NCBI GenBank assembly: GCA_963969395.1
Contig: OZ017797.1
Span: forward strand, 11,346,001 to 11,410,000
DNA: 64,000 bases
Origin: Pseudoscleropodium purum
Lineage: Eukaryota; Streptophyta; Bryopsida; Hypnales; Brachytheciaceae
Direction of reading: 5' to 3'
This document shows, one piece after another, positions 12,340 to 23,212 of this stretch; within the stretch, counting starts at the first letter, position 1, and each line of letters starts with the position of its first letter. The position numbers and the translations under genes were made by a program. The notes beneath the pieces were generated by a model. That model was given only the letters and a program-made list of their open reading frames with translations. It searched no databases and was not told the origin of the DNA.

Positions 12340-12640
12340 AATGGAGTTGGGCATCTCCAATATAGTAGTCTACTCTAAATGCATCCATGCTCTAAAAGCA
12401 ATCATGACACAGAGGTACATTTTGCTTTCTTCAATGTACTAGTAGTGTACATTCCAGGAGGTGGTTGCTTTTAGTGACCACTACATTTCAACTTCAAAAA
12501 TTTGTAACTAATTCCACAAAGGCTCAAAAAAGATGAAACAACTTGGATTAGATGCCATTTCGATTTTTTCTTCCTTTGGAAATTTGCTGAAAATTGTTTC
12601 GAGGAGTTTAGCTTCCCCAAGGCAATCAGCTCCTAAATGG
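12340..12640 (+). repeat. Dispersed repeat R2, copy 1
   Basis: The block contains 'gtacattccaggaggtggttgctttt', then 'aacttcaaaaatttgtaactaattccacaaag', then 'gatgaaacaacttgga'. The same blocks in the same order are found at 32200-32360 and 34425-34715. Partial copies lie at 42075-42200 and 53985-54080, and an inverted copy at 47040-47285. Confidence 0.65.
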
Positions 12641-14662
12641 TCGCTTTATCAGCAGACTACCTTAGCACAGAGAGCAGCAGACCCCTAGTATTGTAATAGT
12701 GATTGTTACAAGAACATTTTCGAATTGTGCTAGTTGTTTTTACTACATACATTACTTGCTGAAGTCGATTTTGAAAAGTTAGTTTCTGAAATGAGAAAGT
12801 TATCAGCAAAGACTTTTTTTCTCTACAGAGTAAGTTGGGAATTGACATCATCCAAAATAGGGTTTCTGCGACGATAAGATATATCCTTGCCATGTCTGCA
12901 AAGGATACACAATCCAGTTCGCAGTGCTTCACACTGCACTAGCAACAACTGTGTCAGCCAAGTGAGTACAACGCAGAGAAGATAAATTTTCCAGGGACAT
13001 GCATTGTGTCTGCATTGACCCCATCCCAAATGACAACAAATCTCACTCAAAGTCGAGAAAAGCCCAACTTGCAGACTTGCACGATTTACGATAGAGGTCA
13101 ATCCGTCCCTTATCATGTTACTGACTTCACTACCCAGTGCATCAAAATCAGCACTCGCATAAATACAAAGGAGTACGGTAGTTACTGATGAATCTGGTCA
13201 GTGGTCACTACTACTGTACAGAAACAGTAGTGGAGTGGAGTTTTTCGAAAGGTGACACAGCAATTGTAGAAACAAACAGATAGCGTAGAGTATCAGAAAG
13301 CCCATGCATAAAGGATTCAAAGGACAACGTGCCACCATTCATACAGTAACAGAATGAGGACTCGAGAGACACGCAAGATTGCTCGTGCCTCTACCTACCA
13401 GGCCTCCAAACCGCCAAGTTTATTACGACAACGGCTGCCTTCAATAATCACAACACAGGCAATTTCACTGCTTCGTTTGTATCATCGGACACGATCTAAT
13501 TGAAGGGAAGAAACCTGCACAGAACAAGGGAACACATAACACCCCAGAAGAAACGTCACCAGACAGGCAGATGGAAAAGAGAAACCACACAACTACATAG
13601 AGCAAACTTATGTGCATGCAATATCACAAGTAGCGCAAAATGTGCAGGGCAGAGAAACATATATTACAGAAGCCATCGTCATCATGACATCATGAATGAA
13701 TATACAGTTTTTAATCCTAGGCAATAGATCGACACTCTGTCTTTTCGAATTGAGATAGGTCGATCAGTCATATGACTACTCTCCTTCTGTGCGTAAGGTC
13801 TACTTGGACGAAGACCTCCAGGTATCATAACGTCATAGCCGTTGGCATGAACACAAAAGTATCCACATGCATGTTCCTCCGTCTCTACCACTACAATCCT
13901 GCTTTTGATAAATCAACAAAAGCCTGGTTAGCTACAATCACAAATTGAGTGAAAAATCCAAAAAATGAGTGAGGCCCCGTCTCGTGTCTTCCTCCCAGTC
14001 CTTTTGGGGCGGCCAAAACCGAGCAGAATAATAATTGTCGCTACCTAATTCCTACCTCCACACTGCCCGCTCCTCTGCAGTGCGCACCCCAATATTTCGA
14101 GATATGTATATATCATGCTGTTTTACTGTGAAATGGCTCAGATGGTCATTTACCACCCACTCTCAGATCAAACCCTACCATACTCAACAATCCCAGGTTC
14201 CCCAACCCCCAAATCTACTACCAATTCCTCCAAAAATCAGGGGCGACCAGCAACATTCCACACTTCAACCGTGAGGGATCGCGCTACGGTGCAACCTCCA
14301 TCTCGAATGCTTCGGCTACAACCAGGATATCTGCTGGAGCAAAGACACCACCTGATCTTCTAGAGTGCCTGCATAGAGGCGAAATTACTTCAGACCCAGG
14401 ACAATAGGTCATATCAGTTTCCCTTCACCCTCCTATACTCTCCCCAATTTCATATAATGAAAAATATCAATATCCCTAATCCCAGATATTCTCTTCCTCA
14501 CTCAAATTCCGCCACAACCCTCACTAACCCACTGTCGAAAAACTTCTCGACACGCCAGCAACTCAGCAACAGGAAGCAATGGCTCGACACAAAACCGCCT
14601 GCGAGAGCAACCGCTGTACATGAAAATTAAAGGAGCGATTCCGCTGATGTCGCTTCTCCCCT
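12641..14662 (-). other. Downstream region of the CCCH gene, including its probable 3' UTR
   Basis: Mixed-composition, apparently unique sequence adjoining the stop codon of the zinc finger gene on its 3' side. The composition suggests a long 3' UTR and possibly other non-coding transcript. A candidate polyadenylation hexamer AATAAA (minus strand) lies at 13419-13424. Open frames in the region show no recognisable domain. Confidence 0.35.
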
Positions 14663-16603
14663 TCACCATGCCGCTGGGTGATCCGGCTCCTCCTTGACCA
14701 GATCGTTCACCCAGTCGAGATCAGGAGAATCTCCAACACCCGGCCCGACTTCGTTCAACGAATTTCGGCTCAATCGACCATAAATTTTGGCTCGCAGATC
14801 CCTCCCGGACTCCACACGCTGCACGGTGGGCTCGCCGTCGTCGTTCTCGTCTACTTCCCATCGCTCCTTCTGTTCCCAGCGTCCAGACACTTTGGTGGGC
14901 GTGCCAGGGACGCTCTGAGAGCATCGACGAAGAGGAGATGGGCCCGTTGTGTATTGCTGCTGGAGCCACTGTGCAGCGGAAGCAGGAGGCGAGCCACGCA
15001 CTTCCAACTGCTGGAGAGTGGCGATCAACTCCATCATCGACTTCTGAGGGACTCCAGATGGTGACGATGGGGCCGACCCTGGATGCATACCCGAGTGTCC
15101 TCCACTGTGCATGCTGCGATGCTCGCTGGAACTCGGAATCGACAAAGTGGGCATGGAGTTCAGTCTGTCCAAATGCCGACGATGCGCAGGCACTGGAGAG
15201 GTCTGGGCATGTGCGTTAAGCGACCGGGCTTGGGCTGCTTGCTGGAGAGTGGCCTGTAGACACATCGCCTGAGACATAGCAACTTGCCCTCCAGACATGC
15301 CGGAAAGGCTGGCAAACGTTCCGGCACTTGTCCAATCTTCGGGTGAAGATGGAGACAGTGGGGGAGACCCCGAAGGAGACAGGGGCGGAGAACTGGGCGG
15401 TGCGTAGTGGGCGTGCCCAACAAGGGTCGACCTGGGCGATGAAGTTTGCGATGGGACGCATCCCGGACCCGAGTGCGCCGCACTTGAGTAGCCAGAGAAG
15501 TGACTGAGAGGGGAGCCCACGTTACCCATCGACGACCCGTCGTAAGATGATAGCGTTTCGTAGGCAAAAGCTCCGTCGTAGCTAGCTGCTGCAGCTGCTC
15601 GAGGAGAGCCGTCGTAGGAACCCCCGTTACGAGCGGCCGTGGTCGCCGCGTTGGCCGCATTCGGCAGCAACCGCAATTGCTCGGGCGTGTGAGCAAAAAA
15701 GCACACGCGACGCCGGCAGTTCCGACCATCCTTGCACGGCTGCGTGCGGTACCGCGCAGGGTGTAGCCAACACTCAAACACTCCGTGAGCAAACTCACAA
15801 GCATCGCCTCTCCGGCAGCTGCCTTTCCGAAAGTCGGGACAGGCAGTTCCCGAGTAATGGAACCGACGAGGGTCACGACGACGGGCCTTCTCACCTGGAT
15901 GCGCAAATGGGCACTCCGTCCAATCGTGGCTCCGCCCTCTCATGCAACGGCGCACCTTGAATTCGAACATCCGAAACTGATCGCACCCGTACATGTCCAC
16001 GGCAGGCCAAGCCTCTTCATCTTCATTGTTCGAAGGAAGGTACTTGTTGAAGAGCGCATCGGAAAATGTCGGTGACCCGATGGACGATCCAGCGCCTCCC
16101 AGTGGCGACCCGGGAGGCAAAGTGAGCCCCCGCAGATCTGGTCTACCAGCGCCCTTCCCCGCCTCGTCGAAGAACCCCCCTTTCCCTGCTGCAGCCTCAA
16201 TTAGGCAGTCGTCGTCGAGCATCGACAATCCCGATAAGTCCGACTTCGATACGGGCGAGCCCGGAGGGCTGCCGAAGAAGTTGAAGGCATGCAAGCTTGC
16301 GCTCCCGCCGCCGCCGCCAAAGCTCTGGCTCCGCTGGTACACTTGAGGTGCAGCGCCATTGAGAGCAGCCTCGGCGTCCTTCATCACCGCGGGCGAGAAC
16401 GAGTTCAGTCGCCGCATTGCATGCTGCGGTGTAGACTGTTGCATATGCTGCTGCGAGTTCGGCACGTAGTCTACCATCGACTCATACGACGACGACCCAC
16501 CACCTTCAAATGAGGACGACAATCCTGCTCCTCCCCCACTCATATACAACGACTCCCCTCCGAATAACTGCCGCTCCTGCTGCCTTTGCAACACTGCCAA
16601 CAT
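14663..16603 (-). CDS. RR-TZF CCCH tandem zinc finger protein
   Basis: A single uninterrupted reading frame of 646 residues; the ATG at 16601-16603 is the first in frame. It carries the plant-specific arginine-rich motif C220-X5-H-X4-C-X3-H235, then two CCCH fingers, C255-X7-C-X5-C-X3-H273 and C290-X5-C-X4-C-X3-H305, separated by exactly 16 residues as in the Arabidopsis TZF family. Flanking motifs [20 protein letters not shown] and GVFECWLHP are diagnostic. The rest is low-complexity Ser/Pro/Gly/Gln sequence with [12 protein letters not shown] (523-534) and a C-terminal [14 protein letters not shown] (627-640) that could act as an export or interaction motif. No ankyrin repeats precede the fingers. 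Known family members bind AU-rich mRNA, shuttle to P-bodies and stress granules and affect hormone or stress responses; that role here is inferred. Confidence 0.95.
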   Translation of the reverse strand: MLAVLQRQQERQLFGGESLYMSGGGAGLSSSFEGGGSSSYESMVDYVPNSQQHMQQSTPQHAMRRLNSFSPAVMKDAEAALNGAAPQVYQRSQSFGGGGGSASLHAFNFFGSPPGSPVSKSDLSGLSMLDDDCLIEAAAGKGGFFDEAGKGAGRPDLRGLTLPPGSPLGGAGSSIGSPTFSDALFNKYLPSNNEDEEAWPAVDMYGCDQFRMFEFKVRRCMRGRSHDWTECPFAHPGEKARRRDPRRFHYSGTACPDFRKGSCRRGDACEFAHGVFECWLHPARYRTQPCKDGRNCRRRVCFFAHTPEQLRLLPNAANAATTAARNGGSYDGSPRAAAAASYDGAFAYETLSSYDGSSMGNVGSPLSHFSGYSSAAHSGPGCVPSQTSSPRSTLVGHAHYAPPSSPPLSPSGSPPLSPSSPEDWTSAGTFASLSGMSGGQVAMSQAMCLQATLQQAAQARSLNAHAQTSPVPAHRRHLDRLNSMPTLSIPSSSEHRSMHSGGHSGMHPGSAPSSPSGVPQKSMMELIATLQQLEVRGSPPASAAQWLQQQYTTGPSPLRRCSQSVPGTPTKVSGRWEQKERWEVDENDDGEPTVQRVESGRDLRAKIYGRLSRNSLNEVGPGVGDSPDLDWVNDLVKEEPDHPAAW

Positions 16604-17345
16604 TATCTCCGTCTACCTCGTCCCCCTCACAGGACTCAACTCCAACACTCTTCACCCAAACTTCGTTCTTTCTTCGCTTCTACACCTCAGGCTCATCTCC
16701 CTCACACAATCCGTCCTCTTCTCCAACGCCCTCAACAAACTTGACAAGCAGGAAAAACAAACCTAACCTCTCAAGAACCTCCCTTCCACTCGAACCCCAA
16801 GTCGACAAATCGACCCACAGTGCCCTCCACTTTCCACTCGGAGACGTATAACGCGGTATCCAAAGAATCAAGCAGCTAACCTTTCCGAAATCGCGTCTAC
16901 TGGGTCTCTAATTGCATCGGCCGATGCCAGAAAGTGATCGCCGAGCTTAGCTCCGAGGCCAACAAGAAGAGGAAGTCAAGCCGCGCGCCCGTGGAACAGG
17001 GACGACAAACCCCACCGTCTGACGGACGCTGGCATCGACCAAGGAATGGCGTCCAATCGCGCCATTTTCGGGATCCGGGCACGGGTGCCCGTTGGCAACC
17101 CGTTGCGAGTCTCCTCTCCTCGAAATACCAAAGGCGCGTTTCTGGACTCTACCAACGAAGGAATCTACTACGGCGCTAGACCTCAGGAAAGCGATCTGAA
17201 ATCTACGTACTGCGTAAATTCGGACAGCACGGATGGACGCCATTTTCGTGGGTGTTTTCCCTGGCTTTGTCCAAGTGGACCCTTGTCTGCCACTTTCTGT
17301 CTCCTGCAGGTCCTCCGATTCGCAAGCTTTCTTAAAATATCTTTG
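16604..17345 (-). promoter_or_regulatory. 5' leader and proximal promoter region of the CCCH gene
   Basis: G+C-rich sequence that ends abruptly at about 17345, where A+T-rich repeat sequence begins. Its position upstream of the ATG at 16603 suggests 5' UTR and promoter. A 98-codon frame on the minus strand (17243 to 16947, with a real ATG) would be an upstream ORF if transcription starts above it. A plus-strand frame at 17046-17372 also starts with ATG. Neither resembles a known protein. Confidence 0.35.
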
Positions 17346-19254
17346 AATCTACGTAAAGGACGGAGCCCATGACCGTGTAGTCAAACCTCAAAAAAATCCT
17401 CCATTTTGTTGTTCTTTGAAACTGAAATTTTTTTGGGTTAGTTTTCAGAGGCGAAATCTTACAACTACTATACAGCATAAAATTTTCAGATTTGGGGGAA
17501 AAAATTCAAACTATCATGGAAGTTTTGAAAAACAAAAAGTGAAGAAAAGTCATATCTATTGTAATACAAAGCATACTAAAAAAATAAAAGTTTTATAATA
17601 GAAATACATCATACTATGAAGAATTATAGTATGAATAATGGTTCCATGACACTTTATATTTAGAAATGTGGTCATAGAGCTTCAACTTGGCAAACTTCAA
17701 TATAATACAATTTTGAAGGATTTTTTCAAAATTTCCAAGAACAATAGTAGTTACAATTCAAAAGCTTCATGTTGTTAGGTTTTCTCATGAGCTAAGAAAT
17801 CATTCTGAATGTGTAAATCAATTTTTAAGGGGGAAAAACTCAAAGTATGAAATACATTGCATAGGTACACTATATTTTTTGACAAACCATGTTGTATAAA
17901 ATCACAATACAAGTAATATGACTTGAATTTAACTCAATAATGTAGCTATAGCATTGGTAAATTTTCACATAAAAAATTAGATGAAAATAATCCATTCTTC
18001 AATATGAAAAAAATTGTTTGACCATCCATTGGACTCAAATGGTCCACTGCATTCTTGTGTACTTTCCCCCTTTGGAATACATAGAACATTGAGATTGAAG
18101 AAAAGGTGGAGCATAATCTTTAACCGTTTCAAGTTAGGAGAACCAAATTTGACCTTCGACGTGATTTTTTTGTGTATTTGACATAGAAGGTGAAGAATTG
18201 AAGTGTATTGTAGAGGCAAAAATTCATATTCATATGAAGCCAAATCTAGTCACATATCACTCACAATTCATATCAATATTGCACCTCCTACATATCTTAG
18301 AAGTTGCTAAATGACTTCATCTTCTACATATAGGGTGCCATTTTCAAGCATGATAAGCTAAAGATGCTAAAATGATATCTTTATGAAATATTTTAATCAT
18401 TGAACTATAAATCTAATGGTGTATGTCCTATAATATTTTAGAACATGATTTGTATTCTTAAAGTCAAATACAATACCATATATGTGGTTTCTTATTGACC
18501 TTTAAGGCTTATCCTCAAGGAATTAACTAATGTGAGGATAAATATTCTTCTCAAGATTGAGCATTAGTTCACACTAAAGAATAGGGATATACTGCAAGGA
18601 ATGCACAAGGAACAAATAGACCCAAATATCCACACAAATCTTTTCTCAATATTTGATGATTTTAAAGATAGAAGTACATATTATATCCTTCAAGAATTTA
18701 ACATATATTTCACCTACACATGTCATGTGACACATTGGATTGGGGTGAAGATTTTTCACCTTGATGCAAACATCTAAATATAGTGTGAAATCTTACCTTT
18801 TTCATTTTATATTTCCTTTCTTAGTATGAATGTAATCTTAGAGAGTGTGCTAGGATGAGGAATATACATTTGGAACTTTTGAGGTAAAATAAATTTTGGC
18901 TTGACAATAATTTAGATGTTGAATTGTTATTTTTGCAAATTTAAATATTGCAATTGTCTAAACATAAATTGATTCAAACCATGATTGAAAATCATGCATT
19001 ATAAAGTGACAAAGTTAAAATAGAAGAAACCTATCAATTATTCAATTTATATTTATGTTAAAATTTCATTAGAATAATACAAATTATGTTGAAACTAACA
19101 CAAATGCATTAAAACTGAAAAATATTCTTTAAAACTAACATAAATTTTGAATTTAGTTTATGTGAATTTTACCAATTTTAGTCACATTTGTTGGAAAAAA
19201 ATACAAAATTAAGTTAATATACTTGTGAGACAATAAATGATTCCAAGAGTTCTT
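17346..19254. other. A+T-rich intergenic sequence
   Basis: It begins with the diverged repeat shared with 3130-3360. Beyond that, no gene, RNA gene or repeat boundary was recognised. Confidence 0.4.
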
Positions 19255-20095
19255 TGCAAAAGTTTAATAAAATGAATGGATTACCGTACATAGATTTCCA
19301 TTCCTCCAAAAAATACTTGTTTATTATTCATTAATGTAACACTCTTAATCACTCAATAATTTCTGTAATATATCTACATTTTTTCAATATTTTATTCACA
19401 CAAGGTTCTAAATTAATTCATGTTGAGACAAGAAGCTCAAATGATGTTAGAAAAATAAAGGCTTTTCCTACGGAAAAGTATTTTTGTCCATTTTTCAATT
19501 ATGTGACTTTTTCAATCACTCAATGTTTTAAGATATTTGTACAAGGTTATGAAATAATTTATATTGAGACATGATGTCCAAATAGTCTTATAAAAATGAA
19601 GATTTTTAATCTAGTAAAGCATTTTTGCCCATTTTTCATTGATTTAACCCACTTAATTACTTATTATTTCATAATTTTTGTATTAGTTTTAGATTTAGTT
19701 TGTATTGATATACAAAAAATAAACAATCCCCTCTAAATGAAGACTATTAATCCAACAAAGTATTTTTTGTCAATTTTTCATTGATTTGATTTGCCTAATC
19801 ACTCAATTGATCATTTCTTTATGATTATTTAACAAGGTTCTAAATCAATTTGTATTGAGATGGGAAGAATTATAAATTTTGCAAAAATGAAGGCTTTCTA
19901 TATTACAAAGGATTTTTTGTCCATTCTTCAACGGTGTGATTGTTTTATTCATTGGATGCTTGATGATTTTTGTTTAAGATTTTGAACCAATTCATGTTTA
20001 TAAAGGAAAGAACGGAAACCTTGCAAAAGTAAAGACTTCATATCTAGTAAAGTAAAATTCTTCCATCCTCCAATGACGTGATCTTCTTAGGTAGA
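19255..20095 (+). repeat. Decayed tandem repeat, monomer about 141 bp
   Basis: Anchors of the form 'aatgaaggctttt...aaagtattttt.gtccatttttca' start near 19454, 19595, 19736, 19886 and 20027, spacings of 141, 141, 150 and 141 bp. A partial unit lies before the first. Between anchors the blocks 'aatcactcaat' and 'aaggttctaaatcaatttgtattgaga' recur in order. Monomers are strongly diverged, so the array is old. Confidence 0.7.
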
Positions 20096-21148
20096 GAAGC
20101 AAGGCAAGGGTGCATGACACTTTTGAGTGTATAGTATAGTGATGAATTAGAGTTGAATGCGTGATTTTCATTCCTACATTTTAAAAATTTTAACTTTTTA
20201 ATATTCATATTTGAAAAAAAGAATTCAAACTCAAATTATTCTACCATAATTGTAGGATAGATTAGGATAAAAAATTAATTCTAAAAATAGATGAAGAGTT
20301 GTTTAAAAAAAAAAAATTTTAATATATGGTGAAAAATATTGAAATTTAAAAAAAATTAGCATTTGTTGGATATTATTTTTGGAATTGAATAAATATTTAG
20401 CAAAGAAAGGCTAACTCTGACCTTCATTTACAATAGTATATATTATTATATAATTATATGTATAAATATATATTTTTCACATTATACCTTAAAACCCATA
20501 AAACTAATTTTTTTTGTGAAACATTTAAAATAGTTAAATATTATTCAAAAATTATTTTTTCAAAATATTATAATCATCAATATTTCAGTTTTAATTATAA
20601 AATGATTGTTTTTATATTTTAAATAAAAAACTAAAAGTAGATTTTGGCTCATCTCTAGATAAACTATGTTTGGTAGTTTAGGCGAACAAAATATATTTCT
20701 AAAAATAAATTCTGAAATTATTAGAATATAATTGTTTTAGAAATTGTATGGAAAAAATTGAATATTTATATTTTGGGCATTTTCCAAATTAGATTTAGCA
20801 ACTTTACTTAATGATTTGGCAAAGAATGCTTACCTTGACCACCAAGTATAATATTATGTTAAAAATTCGCATTGCAAAAACATTCAATTCTATATGTAGA
20901 TGATTTAAAATCATAACAATATTTGATATTTATGTGATGCACATTTTTAAAATCCACATGTCCATATGTTTTTGAATGAAATTAGGATATTTCAATTGTA
21001 CCTAATGTTTATTTTTAAATCTCTTAGGTTGAGTTCTGAACTAGTAAACATATTCTTTGAACATCGAATGTTACAAGTTTCACTAGTTCAAATTTTCTTT
21101 GTTTTTTCTTTCAGTAAATGATATTGAGACTATGGATTTAGCCAAGCA
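20096..21148. other. Very A+T-rich intergenic sequence
   Basis: No feature was recognised. The sequence is among the most A+T-rich in the window. Confidence 0.35.
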
Positions 21149-21360
21149 TGAATCATTATTGATATTGTAAGACAAATGAGGCAAATAATCATCATCAATA
21201 TTACGTATCTAATCACACTAAAGGCAGTGCATCATTATTGATGTTATATGTCTAATCACACATGAGGCAATGCATTATCATTGATACTATGTGTGAGAAG
21301 GCTATGAGTCATCATCATACTATGTTCTAAATAGTCTTGAATCATAATCAATTATTACGT
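21149..21360 (+). repeat. Degenerate tandem repeat, unit about 44 bp
   Basis: Units of the form 'gcatcattattgatattatgtgtctaatcacac.tgaggca' begin near 21149, 21186, 21230, 21273 and 21307. Related single units recur at about 21620-21760. Confidence 0.6.
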
Positions 21361-21887
21361 GTTTTACCCCAATAATAACATCCCAATAATAATAATAACA
21401 ATGTAGATTTCAGCTCCTACCATTTGAATGAAGAGGGAAATTCCTTCTCCAAATTCCTAGCAAAGTATAGGTACAATTGTTTTGTCAATAAAATTGCTAT
21501 TGTAAAGACTACGTTCTCTATTAAAATGTTAATTTAATAATTTATTGTTGGAGGGTCTTTGCATGTTAAGAAGGCAAAGAGATTCCCCATAAGAATGTTA
21601 ATTGGTGGCCCTAGAGGTAATGAATCATTGTTGATTTTCACATGTTTTATCATTTATGAGGTATTATCAATTTTCACATGTTTCATCATCAATACTATGT
21701 GTAAGAAGGTTGTGAGTCATTATTGATAGTACGTGTCTTGCCACACAAGAATTGTGTATTTGTTGTTATTTTAGGCATGAAGGCAAGAAGGTCATAAAAT
21801 TTACAATAGACTTTGTAATAATATTGTGCTTATGTAAATGTTATATTTGATTGAAATGACACAATTGATGAAGAAGGCAAAATACAA
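21361..21887. other. A+T-rich sequence with stray units of the 44-bp repeat
   Basis: Contains 'gaatcattgttgattttcacatg' style units at about 21620-21760. No gene was recognised. Confidence 0.4.
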
Positions 21888-22121
21888 GGAAAACACTTAC
21901 TTTTGCAATGTTGTTTCACTTCACATTCACATATTAATGTTAGAAGTTGTCAAGTTTCATGGATAGGATAGAAGGGTTGTCATGATAAATACATGTTTCC
22001 CACAAATATGCATTAAAACCAAATTTTTAATGCCATTAATGATAAGTTTGTATTTGGACGAACCTACTTATGTGGGACAATATCCAATAATACACTAAGG
22101 GGAAAAAATAATTGACAATGA
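21888..22121 (+). repeat. 234-bp tandem unit, intact copy (empty insertion sites)
   Basis: The unit runs from 'ggaaaacacttac' to 'ataattgacaatga' and is repeated immediately downstream. In this copy the sites corresponding to two later insertions are uninterrupted: TTAG at 21940-21943, and TTAA at 22013-22016 inside 'aatatgcattaaaacc'. The distance between the two sites is 69 bp, the same as in the interrupted copy. Confidence 0.85.
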
Positions 22122-22174
22122 GGAAAACACTTTACTTTCACAATGTTGTTTCAATTCACATTCACATGTTATTG

Positions 22175-23143
22175 TTAGCCTCTAAAGAACCAAAGGGTTT
22201 TTTTTGGGAGACATTGTTAGAAACTATGGAGTTTGGGTATGTTATTGAAAAACAAAAATTGAAACTTTTTTTGAAACTTCAACTTTAAAAAGTTTAATTA
22301 AAGTATTTTACCAGAGTGGCAAAAATTTCAGACCATTTGACCACATGAATTGAAAGATTATAACATTTGAAGTGAGAAAAAAAACTTTTTTTCATGACTA
22401 CAAAACAAGGTGAGTAGACTTTAGGTCCTCTTAGAGAATTTTTTTTGCTCTATACAAAAATGAAAATCTTGAACATTCATAAGTATATGATGCTAAGTTC
22501 ACTCACAAATTATTTTAGAAGCAATTGAGATGTCTAGTTTACACTAAATCACTTTGCAATGCAAGAAGGTTAAGTGAATTGGCAATATACTTGTCATTTT
22601 TTGATGATTCATTGTGCAACAAGGAAATTTTTTTATTTCAAATCCAAATGGTGAAAAGTTAGAGATAAAAAATTAAAATATGTGGAAAATTTTTCAAGAA
22701 TTTTGACTTCACGAATTGCAAGATCATAGGACTTGAAGTTAGAAGAAAATGTTTTTTTTCTTAAAACCGCCCCAACTTAGCTAACAATGTTAGACTCTTA
22801 TGACGAGATTTGAGGACTAAAATTTGTTTTTATGTAGATACTTGTATGCCATATTTTATTATTTATATATATATATATATATATGCCAAATTTCAAAATT
22901 TAATTAGCTTTTTTGCAAAAGAATCTTCAAAGATATTCAAGTTTCATGAGATGCCCCAGAAGTTTAGAATAGCATAACTTTTGATCTAGGCACCTAATTG
23001 GAAAAAAATTGATTTCATCAAGGAGGTATATGATTATGCATCATGTCCAAATTTCATGAACATCTAACCAAATATGACTCTATAGGAACCTACCCAAGAT
23101 TTCTTGCTTATGTTGAAAGAACACTTAGTCCTTCAAGGGTTAA
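22175..23143 (+). mobile_element. TTAA-bounded non-autonomous element in the second tandem unit
   Basis: The 961-bp body (22179-23139) is flanked by TTAG at 22175-22178 and TTAA at 23140-23143. The ends are CCTCTAAAGAACC and, from the other strand, CCCTTGAAGGACTAAG. A (TA)n microsatellite occupies about 22864-22884. The right 200 bp match the right part of the element in the Kelch intron at 61240-61424 ('ttttgatcyrggcacctaatt', then 'taggaacctacc'). One target tetranucleotide has drifted from TTAA to TTAG, or the element used a TTAG site. Confidence 0.78.
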
Positions 23144-23212
23144 GAGTTGTCAAGTTTTATAGAAAGGATAGAAAAGTTATCACGATAAATACATGTTTTC
23201 TATAAATATGCA

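Noticed and set aside
16680..16871. A 63-codon upstream ORF in the CCCH gene leader.
   Set aside because: Its first codon is TTG on the minus strand and it contains no ATG.
17046..17372. Plus-strand 108-codon frame starting with ATG next to the CCCH promoter, as a divergent gene.
   Set aside because: No domain, no plausible downstream exons in the A+T-rich sequence that follows, and it overlaps an equally long frame on the other strand.
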